Below, piece by piece: positions 44,776 through 54,182 of a stretch of 64,000 nt of DNA. Each line of letters starts with the position of its first letter. The first letter of the stretch is position 1. The notes under the pieces are model-generated. The model was not told where the DNA came from. It made no database searches and saw nothing but the letters and a program-made list of their open reading frames with translations. Source of the DNA: Candidatus Poribacteria bacterium (GTDB lineage: Bacteria; Poribacteria; WGA-4E; WGA-3G); the NCBI GenBank assembly GCA_022821965.1, contig JAJECN010000058.1, positions 122,902 to 186,901 on the forward strand, read 5' to 3'. The position numbers and the translations under genes were made by a program.

Positions 44776-46626
44776 ATGGAACAACACAAAGAACCTGATA
44801 TCCAACTTGAACAGTGGAATCCTCCCGTAAAAGAATGGGGTCCAGTATACAAAGCGATTTTCCGCGCCTTCAGCATGATATGGCGCGCAGGAAAAGTTGA
44901 GACAGTAGTCCTGTTTTTCTTAATGCTCATCCAAGGTGTGTTACCGGTCTTCATCCTTTACCTAAGCAAGGATGCTATTAATATGGTCATCGCCATCGCT
45001 GATACGAACGATCAGAGTTTTTGGGACGCGGCTCCACTCTTGCTTGCATTAGCACTCGCTACAGTCGTCATGCAAATAATGGAACCGATTTTCCTTCTGG
45101 TGAAAAGCGTCCTTGGTGATAAGATGCGTCGGTATGTGGCACTCCTCGTTATGGAAACTGCTAACCAACATCCAGGCATCGCACACTTTGAAGATCCAAA
45201 ACTGCATGACCAACTCCAACGGGTTCGGCATGTCGAAGGAAGTAGTGCCGATTTAGTTATCTACGCTTTTCAGGCAGGAAGTGATTTTTGGGCGTTGATT
45301 TCCGTAGCCATCTTCCTATCCCTGTTTCATCCACTGGCACCCCTCCTTCTAATGCTTTGTGCACTACCCTACGCCTTGGCACACTATAAATACGCAAACC
45401 TCTTTGGAATCGCGCTTCAATTTCAAGCACCCGAAGCCCGAAAACTCGATTACTTCAGAAATCAGTTCCTCTCTCACGATACCGCTAAAGATGTGCGTAT
45501 TTTTGGGCTACACGATTTCTTTTTCGGAAAGTATCGGCGCATCTTTACTCGGATTCTCGGTGTCCTCTGGTCTGTCCGAAAGCGTGAGTTTCGTACGCTT
45601 TCACTTTATGCCTTATTAGGCGGTGCTGCTGTGTGTGCCGTTTATGTCACCCTTTTTCGACAGACGATCGGTGGCGAGTTAAGTGTCGGTGAACTCACCG
45701 CTTACGCGGGTGCTGTCCTTGTCATCTGGACGAGCATGAGCACTTCCCTCTTCAACTTCGCCTTTATGCACCACACCGGAAGTTTTTTAACCCACCTTTA
45801 TGACTTTTTAAAAAGAAAGCCGATCATTAAAATGGTCCCCAAAGAATTCGCCAAACCGGCACCCCGTCCCTTTCAAAAAGGCATTGAATTGAGAAACGTC
45901 TCCTTTACTTACCCCAACACAGACCGAAAGATTTTGGACGGGATATCCTTGAACATTTACCCTGGGGAAACCGTTGCCATTGTTGGAAAAAACGGTGCCG
46001 GAAAAACAACCTTAGTCAAATTAATCACACGAATGTATGACCCGAGTGACGGAGACATTCATCTCGATAATACTCCTATCCACCACTATGATTTGGACGA
46101 TTTACGTTCACAAATGAGTGTCGTCGATCAGGGGTTTCTCAAATATCAACTCAGCGTACAGGAAAATATCGGACTCGGCAATGTTGACCGACTTTCTGAA
46201 TTAGACGACATCAAAGCAGCGGCTGAAAAAGCAGGTGCCGATTTTATTAACCAACTTCCAAACGGATATGAAACTGTCCTCTCGCGTCAGTTTGAAGACG
46301 GCACAGAACTCTCAGGTGGACAATGGCAAAAAATCGCGCTCGCTCGCGCCCTCACCCGCAACGCACAGCTCCTCATCTTGGATGAACCCACCGCAGCCCT
46401 TGATGTCCGCAGTGAGCACGACATCTATACCCGATTTCAGGAATTAACAAAAGAGAAAACAACCGTCCTGATTTCTCATCGCATGTCAACTGTTCGTATG
46501 GCAGAACGAATCCTTGTCCTTGATGACGGAAAAGTGATCGAAGAAGGGACTCACGAGAAATTGATGAAGGACAACGGGTTATATGCCCGACTCTACACCC
46601 TCCAGGCGGAACATTACGATGTTTAA
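44776..46626 (+). CDS. ABC exporter half-transporter, first of a pair (616 aa)
   Basis: An N-terminal membrane domain of about six helices (to about 340) is joined to an ATPase domain. Walker A is GKNGAGKTT, the signature is LSGGQWQKIA, Walker B is LLILDEPTAALD and the switch is SHRMST. Type IV exporters of this kind move lipids, peptides or drugs. The second half-transporter overlaps its end, so a heterodimer is likely. The ribosome site is weak. Confidence 0.9.
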   Translation: MEQHKEPDIQLEQWNPPVKEWGPVYKAIFRAFSMIWRAGKVETVVLFFLMLIQGVLPVFILYLSKDAINMVIAIADTNDQSFWDAAPLLLALALATVVMQIMEPIFLLVKSVLGDKMRRYVALLVMETANQHPGIAHFEDPKLHDQLQRVRHVEGSSADLVIYAFQAGSDFWALISVAIFLSLFHPLAPLLLMLCALPYALAHYKYANLFGIALQFQAPEARKLDYFRNQFLSHDTAKDVRIFGLHDFFFGKYRRIFTRILGVLWSVRKREFRTLSLYALLGGAAVCAVYVTLFRQTIGGELSVGELTAYAGAVLVIWTSMSTSLFNFAFMHHTGSFLTHLYDFLKRKPIIKMVPKEFAKPAPRPFQKGIELRNVSFTYPNTDRKILDGISLNIYPGETVAIVGKNGAGKTTLVKLITRMYDPSDGDIHLDNTPIHHYDLDDLRSQMSVVDQGFLKYQLSVQENIGLGNVDRLSELDDIKAAAEKAGADFINQLPNGYETVLSRQFEDGTELSGGQWQKIALARALTRNAQLLILDEPTAALDVRSEHDIYTRFQELTKEKTTVLISHRMSTVRMAERILVLDDGKVIEEGTHEKLMKDNGLYARLYTLQAEHYDV

Positions 46627-48433
46627 AAAACTACTTTCTTGGCAAACACTGGTCGTCGATACTGTGAAAATGAGTCTGAAGGTCCTTGCCTTCGCTTGGC
46701 AGACTTCAGCCAAACGCACCTCTTTACTTTTGGTGTTTCTTGTTATTTCCAGCAGCCTTCCCGCGACTTCCGCGTTGCTGCTCAATCACCTCGTCAATGA
46801 TGTCGTAGCGATCGTAAAGACTGGAACCCCACTGGAGATGGTAACCATCCTTCTGGGTATCGGTTGTATCCTCTGTAACATCCTCCCCTTCGTTATGAAT
46901 CCAGCAGCAGAGGTTGTCCGCTCTACGCTTTCAGACCTGCTCATTGCCGATATAGACGAGCAGGTCATGAAAAAAGCATCGCAACTCACCGGACTATCAT
47001 ACTTTGATGAAAGCGAATTTTACGATAAACTCCGCTTCCTCAGAGAAAACTCAACGCTCCTTGAAGGCATGCTCTGGGTGCTGTCATTCACGATTAGCAA
47101 CGGCATTACGCTCATCTCCCTCTTAAGTTTGACGATAACCATCAGCCCCTTCATCCCAATTGCGATGGTTCTTGTTGCTTTACCCCACCTCTTCGCAGAA
47201 TATCGCCATCACCAATACGCCTTTGATACCCGTTGGGAGCAGTTGCCAGAATCCCGTCAATTGGGATACTTCCACGGACTCCTTTTTAATATTGAGTCCG
47301 TAAAAGAGATAAAACTCTTTAATCTGGGTGCCTACTTTACCAACCGGTATCGCGAACTTTTTGACACGCTTTTCAAACGATTCCTATCTGTGAGAATCTC
47401 ACACACCAAAATTACTTTGCTTTTTACACTTTTACACGGCATCGGACTCACACTTCTCTACATCTACGTTGTGCTGATCGCGTTTCAAGGGAAGATTACC
47501 GTCGGCGAGGTAGCAATGTATTTTTCGATTGTGAGTGGCTTGCAAGCGACGTTCTGGGACTTAACTCTGAAAGTTGGGAATCTGACCGGTTCCACAATAG
47601 AATTTCATACGTTATCGTCCTTCTTCGAGCTGGCACCTACCCTGAAAACCACCGAGGCACCTCAGGCGTTTTCTCACATTAACCGATCCGTTGAGTTTCG
47701 GAACGTCTCTTTCCGGTATCCGGGACGTGAGAACACCATATTCAATGATATCTCCTTCTCAATAAAAACTGGAGAGACGCTCGCCATCGTTGGTGAAAAT
47801 GGTGCTGGCAAAACTACGCTTATAAAACTCCTCTGCCGTTTTTATGACCCAACATCGGGGCAGATATTCATTGATGATGTCCCCTTACATCAGTATCACC
47901 TTGAGAGTTTACGCCAGAAAATTGCCCCAGTCTTTCAGGATTTCTCACACTTTTTCCTGAGCGCGGGGGAAAACATCGGTATCGGAAATGTAGAGCAGGT
48001 CCACAACGAAGCAGCGGTAATTCAGGCAGCAGCGCAAGGTCAAGCAGATACCGTCGTTTCGCAACTGTCTGACGGCTACGAGACCTTACTCGGACGGCAT
48101 TTTGATGGCGGTACCGATTTATCCGGTGGGGAGTGGCAGAAAATCGCCATCTCGCGTGCCTTTATGAGAGACGCACAAATTTTAATCTTGGATGAGCCTA
48201 CAGCTGCACTCGATGCAGAATCCGAATACGCCCTCTTCCAACGCTTCAAAACGCTTACACAGGGCGTGACAACGTTGTTAATCTCCCACCGCTTCTCGAC
48301 AGTCCGTATGGCAGATAGGATTCTGGTCATTGACGAAGGGAAAATTCTTGAGGAAGGCACCCATGAACAACTGATGAACAAAGGCGGTAGGTATGCAACA
48401 CTCTATCGAATGCAGTCAGAAAAATATCAATAA
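46619..48433 (+). CDS. ABC exporter half-transporter, second of a pair (604 aa)
   Basis: Same plan as its neighbour: six-helix domain, then Walker A GENGAGKTT, signature LSGGEWQKIA, Walker B ILILDEPTAALD and switch SHRFST. All ATPase motifs are intact in both halves. The ATG at 46619 overlaps the stop of the first gene by eight bases, a sign of coupled translation; the earlier ATG at 46583 would overlap by 44. The cargo is unknown. The pair lies in the sigma-factor island. Confidence 0.9.
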   Translation: MFKKLLSWQTLVVDTVKMSLKVLAFAWQTSAKRTSLLLVFLVISSSLPATSALLLNHLVNDVVAIVKTGTPLEMVTILLGIGCILCNILPFVMNPAAEVVRSTLSDLLIADIDEQVMKKASQLTGLSYFDESEFYDKLRFLRENSTLLEGMLWVLSFTISNGITLISLLSLTITISPFIPIAMVLVALPHLFAEYRHHQYAFDTRWEQLPESRQLGYFHGLLFNIESVKEIKLFNLGAYFTNRYRELFDTLFKRFLSVRISHTKITLLFTLLHGIGLTLLYIYVVLIAFQGKITVGEVAMYFSIVSGLQATFWDLTLKVGNLTGSTIEFHTLSSFFELAPTLKTTEAPQAFSHINRSVEFRNVSFRYPGRENTIFNDISFSIKTGETLAIVGENGAGKTTLIKLLCRFYDPTSGQIFIDDVPLHQYHLESLRQKIAPVFQDFSHFFLSAGENIGIGNVEQVHNEAAVIQAAAQGQADTVVSQLSDGYETLLGRHFDGGTDLSGGEWQKIAISRAFMRDAQILILDEPTAALDAESEYALFQRFKTLTQGVTTLLISHRFSTVRMADRILVIDEGKILEEGTHEQLMNKGGRYATLYRMQSEKYQ

Positions 48434-48509
48434 CAAGATTTGCGGACCTTCCACGGAGTCAGATGGAAGAACAAAAATAGAACGGCTCTGGGATTCACTA
48501 CAAAAATTG

Positions 48510-48538
48510 TGGACAAACCCGATATTTTGTGGTATCAT
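48510..48538 (+). promoter_or_regulatory. sigma-70-type promoter for rpsT
   Basis: TGGACA (48510-48515) and TATCAT (48533-48538) are 17 bases apart, with a leader of about 65 bases before the S20 start. Confidence 0.6.
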
Positions 48539-48611
48539 TAAGTACATATATCATAAAAGATGTTCAAAGACCCGATTATCGGGAACATGTTCTTAACAAG
48601 GAGTATGAGTT

Positions 48612-48884
48612 TTGCATCGACAATCTGCAAAGAAACACGCACGTGCGGATAACAAGAAACGGATACGCAACCGACACCGCAAAGTGACACTGCGGACAGT
48701 GCTGAAACAAACAGAAACCGCGCTTGAGGCAGGCAACATTGAGACAGCACAAGAATTGTGCCAGACCATGACAAGTCTCTTGGACAGAGCTGCCGGCAAA
48801 GGTGTTATCAAAAAAGGGACAGCGAATCGTCAAAAGTCCCGACTTGCCCGTAAACTGAATGCCCTCACTGCAGAAGCAGCGTAA
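48612..48884 (+). CDS. rpsT: 30S ribosomal protein S20 (90 aa)
   Basis: The protein is short and very basic. It has the S20 pattern: QSAKKHARADNKKRIRNRHR at the start, the middle LEAGNIETAQELCQTMTSLL, and LDRAAGKGVIKKGTANRQKS near the end. It binds 16S rRNA early in small-subunit assembly. The start is TTG at 48612 with AAGGAG ten bases ahead; the nearby ATG at 48605 is out of frame. E. coli rpsT also uses UUG, tied there to self-control of translation, so the rare start may be kept for the same reason. Confidence 0.95.
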   Translation: MHRQSAKKHARADNKKRIRNRHRKVTLRTVLKQTETALEAGNIETAQELCQTMTSLLDRAAGKGVIKKGTANRQKSRLARKLNALTAEAA

Positions 48885-48927
48885 TTTTGACGCTCTATTG
48901 GATGACTTGGTGCTAACAAAGGGAGTT

Positions 48928-48964
48928 CGCGAGGAACCGGAACCGTGAATGGCGAAACCTCGCG
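48928..48964. other. hairpin between rpsT and rsmB
   Basis: CGCGAGG (48928-48934) and CCTCGCG (48958-48964) form a perfect 7-bp stem just before the rsmB start. There is no T tract. It may process or attenuate the transcript, or be a repeat. Confidence 0.4.
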
Positions 48965-48976
48965 TTATCGTGAATT

Positions 48977-50362
48977 ATGAACGCACGCACAGTCGCCTTA
49001 GAGTGCTTACTCACCCTTTCGCACAGCAGTGCCCCCATAGCATCTGTCGTTGACAAGGCATTTGCACGCTACCCTATCGAAGGACGCGAACGCCGATTGG
49101 TAAACGGACTTGTCTACGGCGTTACCCGATGGCAAAAGCAGCTGGACTGGGTGCTGGATCAATTTATCAATCCTCGATTTCAATTAGACGCGCGGCATCG
49201 CAATATCTTGCGACTTGGCGCGTTTCAACTGTTACATCTCGATGGGATACCTGCACACGCAGCGATCTTTGAAACCGTCCAACTCGCTACCCCCCATCCA
49301 CGCAAATCCTCCAATAGACGGAAAGCAGCCGGATTCATCAACGCAGTACTCCGTTCTGTGCAACGCAACGGCACAACATTCACCTATCCATCGCTCAATG
49401 AAAACCCGACCGAACACATTGCGTTTTCGTTGTCCTATCCGACGTGGTTGGTGGAGCGATGGCTTCAGACGCGTGGTGTTTCGTGGACGTTGGCATTCTG
49501 TCGCGCGAGCAATCAGATCGCGCCACTTTCGCTCCGCGTGAATACCCTCCTGACACAACGTGAAGAAGTTTGTCAATCGTTAGAGATGAGCGGTATTGCC
49601 GCCACCGCCTCCAAAATCGCGCCCGACGGAATAACGCTCGAAAACCGTGCCATCACCGCTTTTGATACTACCAACGAACAGACGTTAAAGGATATTCTCA
49701 ACCGAGAGAACATCTATGTCCAAGACGAGAGCGCGATGTTAGTGGCACCGCTGCTTTCACCGGAGACATCGGAATTCATAGTGGATTTATGTGCTGCACC
49801 GGGTGGCAAAACGACACACCTCGCGCATCTCATGCGTAATGCGGGAAAAATTATCGCTGTGGATGTGTCGGAGAAAAAATTAGCACGCTTGCAAGAGAAC
49901 TGCCGACGTGTTGGTGCACGCAACGTAGAAACCCGAATGATGGACGCGACAAAAGCCGATCTCGGTTTTGTCGAAATCGCAGATGCCGTGCTTATCGACG
50001 CGCCGTGCTCAGGGTTCGGAACCCTTCGGCGACATCCTGATATCCGGTGGAACAAGACTTCCAAACAGGTTCAGGCTCTCAGTGATATGCAATACAGCCT
50101 GTTGAAGAATGCAGCACAACACATCAAACCTGGTGGCATCTTAGTCTACAGCACCTGCAGCGTAGAACCGATAGAAAACGAGAACGTCATCGAACGATTC
50201 TTAGCAGATTTCCCGATGTATCAAGTAGAAAATGCCCGAAGCTTTCTGCCCGATGTCCCATCAAATGTAATAACACCAGAAGGCTTTGTTCAGACATTTC
50301 CACATGAACACGGCGTTGATGGCACGTTCGCGGCACGCCTCCGACGGATTTCGGCGAAATGA
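48977..50362 (+). CDS. rsmB: 16S rRNA (cytosine-C5) methyltransferase RsmB (461 aa)
   Basis: An N-terminal NusB-like RNA-binding domain (1-145; YGVTRWQKQLDWVLDQFI) precedes a Rossmann methyltransferase. Motif I is DLCAAPGGKTTHLAHLM. The two catalytic cysteines are in APCSGFGTLRRHPDIRW and STCSVEPIENE. It methylates C967 of 16S rRNA in E. coli. The stop overlaps the ThiE start (ATGA), so translation is coupled. Confidence 0.95.
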   Translation: MNARTVALECLLTLSHSSAPIASVVDKAFARYPIEGRERRLVNGLVYGVTRWQKQLDWVLDQFINPRFQLDARHRNILRLGAFQLLHLDGIPAHAAIFETVQLATPHPRKSSNRRKAAGFINAVLRSVQRNGTTFTYPSLNENPTEHIAFSLSYPTWLVERWLQTRGVSWTLAFCRASNQIAPLSLRVNTLLTQREEVCQSLEMSGIAATASKIAPDGITLENRAITAFDTTNEQTLKDILNRENIYVQDESAMLVAPLLSPETSEFIVDLCAAPGGKTTHLAHLMRNAGKIIAVDVSEKKLARLQENCRRVGARNVETRMMDATKADLGFVEIADAVLIDAPCSGFGTLRRHPDIRWNKTSKQVQALSDMQYSLLKNAAQHIKPGGILVYSTCSVEPIENENVIERFLADFPMYQVENARSFLPDVPSNVITPEGFVQTFPHEHGVDGTFAARLRRISAK

Positions 50363-50991
50363 TCGATTTTAAACTGTACGCCATTACAGACAGACACCAA
50401 TGCGCACCTACCCCGTTAGTGGATGTCGTCTCAGAACTGTTAGATGCCGGCGTCACCGCTATTCAATTGCGTGAAAAGGACTTAGACGATACCGAGTTGC
50501 TTCAATTGGCACAACCGATCGCTGAGTTGTGCAGGAATTACGAGGCGAAACTTTTCATCAACACATCCGATAAAGTGCTTCAGCGGAGCACCATGTCTAT
50601 AGAGGGTGCGGCAGGGGTTCATCTCCCAGCAGATGCAGAGTCTGCAAGGATAGTGAAGGCACAAGCGGAAGACAATTTGTGTGTCGGTTGTTCAGTGCAC
50701 AGTCTTAATGCAGCAGAAAAAAGGGAAACAGAGGGTGCTGATTTCGTTACTTATAGTCCGATTTATCCCACAGCGAGTAAACCCGGATACGGTCCCGCGG
50801 TCGGTATAGAGGGACTCGCGAAGGTGGTAGAAAATGTTAGACTACCTGTCTTTGCGTTAGGTGGGGTTACACCAGCACGGGTTACGGAATGTTTAGCTGC
50901 GGGGGCTTTCGGTGTCGCTGTAATGTCAGGCGTTATGGTTTCCACAAACGCTAAAAAACAGGCGAGACGCTATCTCGATACTTTGCGTTAA
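50359..50991 (+). CDS. thiE: thiamine phosphate synthase (ThiE/TenI family, 210 aa)
   Basis: A TIM-barrel protein of the ThiE/TenI group that joins the HMP pyrophosphate and thiazole phosphate. YAITDRHQC at the start, AIQLREKDLDD, GCSVHSLNAA, YSPIYPTASKPGYGPAVG and ALGGVTPARV mark the family. In place of the usual GVHLGQ the chain has GVHLPAD, a variant also found in TenI-like members, so activity should not be taken as certain. ThiD follows after 23 bases, supporting a thiamine role. Confidence 0.85.
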   Translation: MIDFKLYAITDRHQCAPTPLVDVVSELLDAGVTAIQLREKDLDDTELLQLAQPIAELCRNYEAKLFINTSDKVLQRSTMSIEGAAGVHLPADAESARIVKAQAEDNLCVGCSVHSLNAAEKRETEGADFVTYSPIYPTASKPGYGPAVGIEGLAKVVENVRLPVFALGGVTPARVTECLAAGAFGVAVMSGVMVSTNAKKQARRYLDTLR

Positions 50992-51014
50992 GCACGCTTA
51001 CATACGAAAAAATA

Positions 51015-51797
51015 ATGAAACAGATTTTAACGATTGCAGGTTCAGATTCAGGTGGTGGAGCTGGCATACAAGCAGATATCAAGGCGATTTCCGCAAATGG
51101 CGGTTTTGCTATGTCGGCGATTACCTCTGTTACGGCACAGAACACGGTGGCAGTAACCGACGCATTCGATTTACCTATTTCGCTGATTGAAGCGCAATTG
51201 GACGCAGTCTTCACAGATTTTGAGGTAGCCAGCGTTAAAACGGGAATGCTCTCCTCGTCGGCAATTGTTGAAGCAGTCGCTGGAAAGTTGAGAGAATATA
51301 CACCGCCTGCCATCGTCATCGATCCAGTGATGATTTCCAAAAGCAAATTCCCACTGTTGAAAGACGAGGCGATTGATAGCCTCAAAACGTCGTTGATTCC
51401 ACTTGCGACGGTGATTACACCTAACGTCTATGAGGCGGAGTTGCTCGCACAACAGGACATCCGAAACACAGATGAGGCAAAAAGTGCTGCAAAAACCATC
51501 GCTGAATTCGGTTGTCACGCTGTTCTCGTCAAGGGTGGACATCTTATCGGAAATAACGCAATTGATGTGCTCTATTGCAACGGTGAGTGGACTTTCTTTG
51601 AGGCAGAACGGATTGAAACAGAAAATACACACGGCACGGGCTGCACCTACTCGGCGGCGATTGCGACCCAACTCGCGCACGGTAAAGATTTAATTGATGC
51701 TGTGAATACGGCAAAGGCGTATATTACGGGTGCGATCCAGCACGCCTTGGACATAGGACATGGACACGGACCGACGAACCATTTTTTCCAGACGTAG
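51015..51797 (+). CDS. thiD: hydroxymethylpyrimidine/phosphomethylpyrimidine kinase ThiD (260 aa)
   Basis: A ribokinase-fold enzyme that phosphorylates HMP twice in thiamine synthesis. Signatures are AGSDSGGGAGIQADIKAI at the N-terminus, SVTAQNTVAV, VIDPVMISKS and the anion hole/catalytic Cys region HGTGCTYSAA. It sits directly after ThiE. The stop codon lies inside a palindromic repeat (51794-51823). Confidence 0.94.
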   Translation: MKQILTIAGSDSGGGAGIQADIKAISANGGFAMSAITSVTAQNTVAVTDAFDLPISLIEAQLDAVFTDFEVASVKTGMLSSSAIVEAVAGKLREYTPPAIVIDPVMISKSKFPLLKDEAIDSLKTSLIPLATVITPNVYEAELLAQQDIRNTDEAKSAAKTIAEFGCHAVLVKGGHLIGNNAIDVLYCNGEWTFFEAERIETENTHGTGCTYSAAIATQLAHGKDLIDAVNTAKAYITGAIQHALDIGHGHGPTNHFFQT

Positions 51798-51823
51798 GGG
51801 AAACCGGGTAACCCAGCCCCTAC
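51794..51823. repeat. GTAGGGG palindromic repeat overlapping the thiD stop
   Basis: GTAGGGG and CCCCTAC enclose a small CCGGGTAACCC centre. The ends match the element at 7023-7080. The TAG of GTAGGGG is the thiD stop codon, so the repeat forms the gene end. Confidence 0.65.
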
Positions 51824-52200
51824 AACGGTTGTCGTCCCTCAAATCCGTCTTCAATTTCATGCCAATAGCGGATCTGCTTTTCACCCATCCGCCAACAGAG
51901 ATAGACCTCCCTACCGTCGCGGAGGTGCGGGAAGTCAACTAATCCTGGATCAAGCCCTTTCAGATGACACCCACGTTGCTCAATCTGTTCCAGAACTTCC
52001 CGAAAGCTTGCAGTTGCTTTGAGGAGTGCGAGTGTGTGTTTACTACCACCGTTAGAGGAAACCACCTCTAAGGCTGGTGTAATTTCTGCATGAAGCCCTG
52101 CGAGTAGGTTTCTTATGGCTCTTAACTGTGAAATCTCATCAACTAATTGGGGAATACATTCGTTGGCTTCTTCGAGCGTAAAATATCGTTTTTCCTGCAT
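51820..52200 (-). CDS. DUF2203 family protein (126 aa)
   Basis: The opening KRYFTLEEANECIPQLVDEI and the closing YLCWRMGEKQIRYWHEIEDG are the DUF2203 signature; GLDPGLVDFPHLRDGREVYL is in between. The function of this widespread small family is not known. The ATG at 52200 has AAAGGAAA before it; a longer frame upstream is not supported. It is convergent with thiD, and its stop codon is at the edge of the repeat. Confidence 0.85.
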   Translation of the reverse strand: MQEKRYFTLEEANECIPQLVDEISQLRAIRNLLAGLHAEITPALEVVSSNGGSKHTLALLKATASFREVLEQIEQRGCHLKGLDPGLVDFPHLRDGREVYLCWRMGEKQIRYWHEIEDGFEGRQPL

Positions 52201-52260
52201 CTTGCGTTTCCTTTCTTCTATCGTTTCTCTAAATTTACACGATTTTATGTAAAATGTCAA

Positions 52261-52400
52261 TTTATTAGTTTTCAGTTAAGGCGGGTTTTGATAGTTGAAA
52301 ATCCTCTTTAAAACTGTTAACATATCTGAAAAACTAACGCACTGAAAAAAAATTGCGCGCCTATCAGAAACCCAAAACCCAAAACTGAAGACTGATAACT
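52261..52400. repeat. dispersed TTTTCAGTT / GATAACT repeat
   Basis: TTAGTTTTCAGTTAAGGC at one end and AAACTGAAGACTGATAACT at the other make another copy of the family at 108-179. It fills the gap before murJ. Confidence 0.55.
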
Positions 52401-52408
52401 CATAAAAA

Positions 52409-54046
52409 ATGGAAAATGAAACGAAATCCACAGCGCAACAGAATCAGAACGTCACCCGTGCAGCCGGAGTTGTCAGCATTGCTGTGATGGTGTCCCGATT
52501 ATTGGGTCTCGCTCGCGAAACGGCGATAGGTTACTACTTCCCTTCAAAAACCAGTGCCGACCCTTTCTACCTTGCCTTCCGTATACCGAACTTTCTACGC
52601 GATATGTTCGGGGAAGGCATCTTAAGTAAGGCGTTCATTACGACATTCCTCGCGACAGAAGCTGAAGATGGTGAAGAGGCAGCGTGGAATCTTACGAACC
52701 GCATCTTTAGTCTGGCATTCCTTGTTTTAATAGGTATCATAGTACTCGGTATCATTCTCGCACCCGTTGTCGTCGATGTATTGGCACGAGATAATTTCGA
52801 CAGGAATTTAGACAATGTGGAACACTTCGGATTTGATAGCAAGATTGAACTGGCAGTCTATCTTACGCAGTTGATGTTTCCGTATCTACTGTTTGTATCA
52901 TTCGCGGCAATTGCCATGGGATTATTGAACAGCAAAGGACGGTTCGGTATTCCAGCATGCGCGTCCACCTTCTTTAACGTGAGCTCCGTTGCTGTCGGCA
53001 TAGGCGGCTACTATTTGTTTCCACTAATAGAGATTCACCCTGTAACAGGCATGGCTATCGGTGTAATTGTCGGGGGCATCGCCCAATTCCTGATTCAGGT
53101 GCCGTCTATGTATCGCGTCGGCTATCGGTACCGTCCATTATTGAGTCTGCGAGATCCGAGAGTGCTTCAAGTCCTTCATCTCATTGGACCCGCCGTATTA
53201 GGGGTCGCAGCGGTGCAGGTGAATCTACTGACGAATACGTTCTTTATTACCTCAGATTCCGGATGGTTGACGTGGATTACCAGAGCGTATCGCGTTATGC
53301 ATCTCCCGATCGGGATATTCGGTGTCGCGATTTCAACGGTGGCACTGCCACAACTCGCGAAACTCGTAGCAGCAGGAGAAACAGAGAATTTTCGGAACGC
53401 GCTCTCATACTCCCTCCGTTTAATGCTTGTTTTGACAATTCCCGCTGGAATCGGACTCATGGTTCTGTCAGAACCGATTTGTCGTTTGCTTTACGAATGG
53501 GGTGCAACTCTCGAAGAGGACACAATCGAAACGGCAGGACTCCTATTCGTCTATGCGTTTGGTCTGTGCGGGTTTTCAATGCTCAAGATTGTGACAGACG
53601 GGTTTTACGCCTACAAAGATATTCGCGCTCCTGTTATTGTCAGTATATGTGCCGTTGTACTCAACATCTGCCTCAACTATCTGTTTATCTATCGCGAATT
53701 CTTCTTGGACCCACGTGCTGTGGTATTCTCAACGGTTCTGACCGTAACGCTAAATTGTGTCGTTTTACTCTTATTGCTCCGCCGCAAGGTTGGAAGATTA
53801 GGGTTGCGATCAGTCGTCCCACTAACGCTCAAAACCTTGACTGCTTCAGCAGTGATGGGGTTTGTCTGCTGGTTGACAAACGGCGTTATTGAAGCTGATT
53901 GGCTCGGCACGGTAGGCATTATTCCACGCATCGTCGCGGTATTTGCCCCAATCGGATTGAGTCTGCTGATACTTGCGGGAATGTACAAGCTTCTGAAAGT
54001 CTCGGAATTCGACGATATTTTGAATATATTCAAACAGCCTCTCTGA
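52409..54046 (+). CDS. murJ: lipid II flippase MurJ (545 aa)
   Basis: A MATE-like protein with about 14 membrane helices. The N-terminal MVSRLLGLARETAIGYYFP and the following DPFYLAFRIPNFLRDMFGEG, LSKAFITTFL are the MurJ signature; PYLLFVSFAAIAMGLLNSKG also fits. It flips the peptidoglycan precursor lipid II to the periplasm, so the organism makes a peptidoglycan wall. The gene starts within a repeat-rich region; its promoter is not clear. Confidence 0.94.
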   Translation: MENETKSTAQQNQNVTRAAGVVSIAVMVSRLLGLARETAIGYYFPSKTSADPFYLAFRIPNFLRDMFGEGILSKAFITTFLATEAEDGEEAAWNLTNRIFSLAFLVLIGIIVLGIILAPVVVDVLARDNFDRNLDNVEHFGFDSKIELAVYLTQLMFPYLLFVSFAAIAMGLLNSKGRFGIPACASTFFNVSSVAVGIGGYYLFPLIEIHPVTGMAIGVIVGGIAQFLIQVPSMYRVGYRYRPLLSLRDPRVLQVLHLIGPAVLGVAAVQVNLLTNTFFITSDSGWLTWITRAYRVMHLPIGIFGVAISTVALPQLAKLVAAGETENFRNALSYSLRLMLVLTIPAGIGLMVLSEPICRLLYEWGATLEEDTIETAGLLFVYAFGLCGFSMLKIVTDGFYAYKDIRAPVIVSICAVVLNICLNYLFIYREFFLDPRAVVFSTVLTVTLNCVVLLLLLRRKVGRLGLRSVVPLTLKTLTASAVMGFVCWLTNGVIEADWLGTVGIIPRIVAVFAPIGLSLLILAGMYKLLKVSEFDDILNIFKQPL

Positions 54047-54182
54047 GGATTTTAAGGAAAACTCGCAAATTTTACAATCTTTGTAGTATCAAGTACATAG
54101 CCCGTAACATAGTGGAGGGCGGATTTAAGAAAAGGACGCTAAAGTCCAAACCAACGACTTTAACCGCAAGGAATAATTAAAA

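Noticed and set aside
48605..48607. ATG at 48605 as the start of S20.
   Set aside because: It is out of frame with the S20 protein; the in-frame start is TTG 48612.
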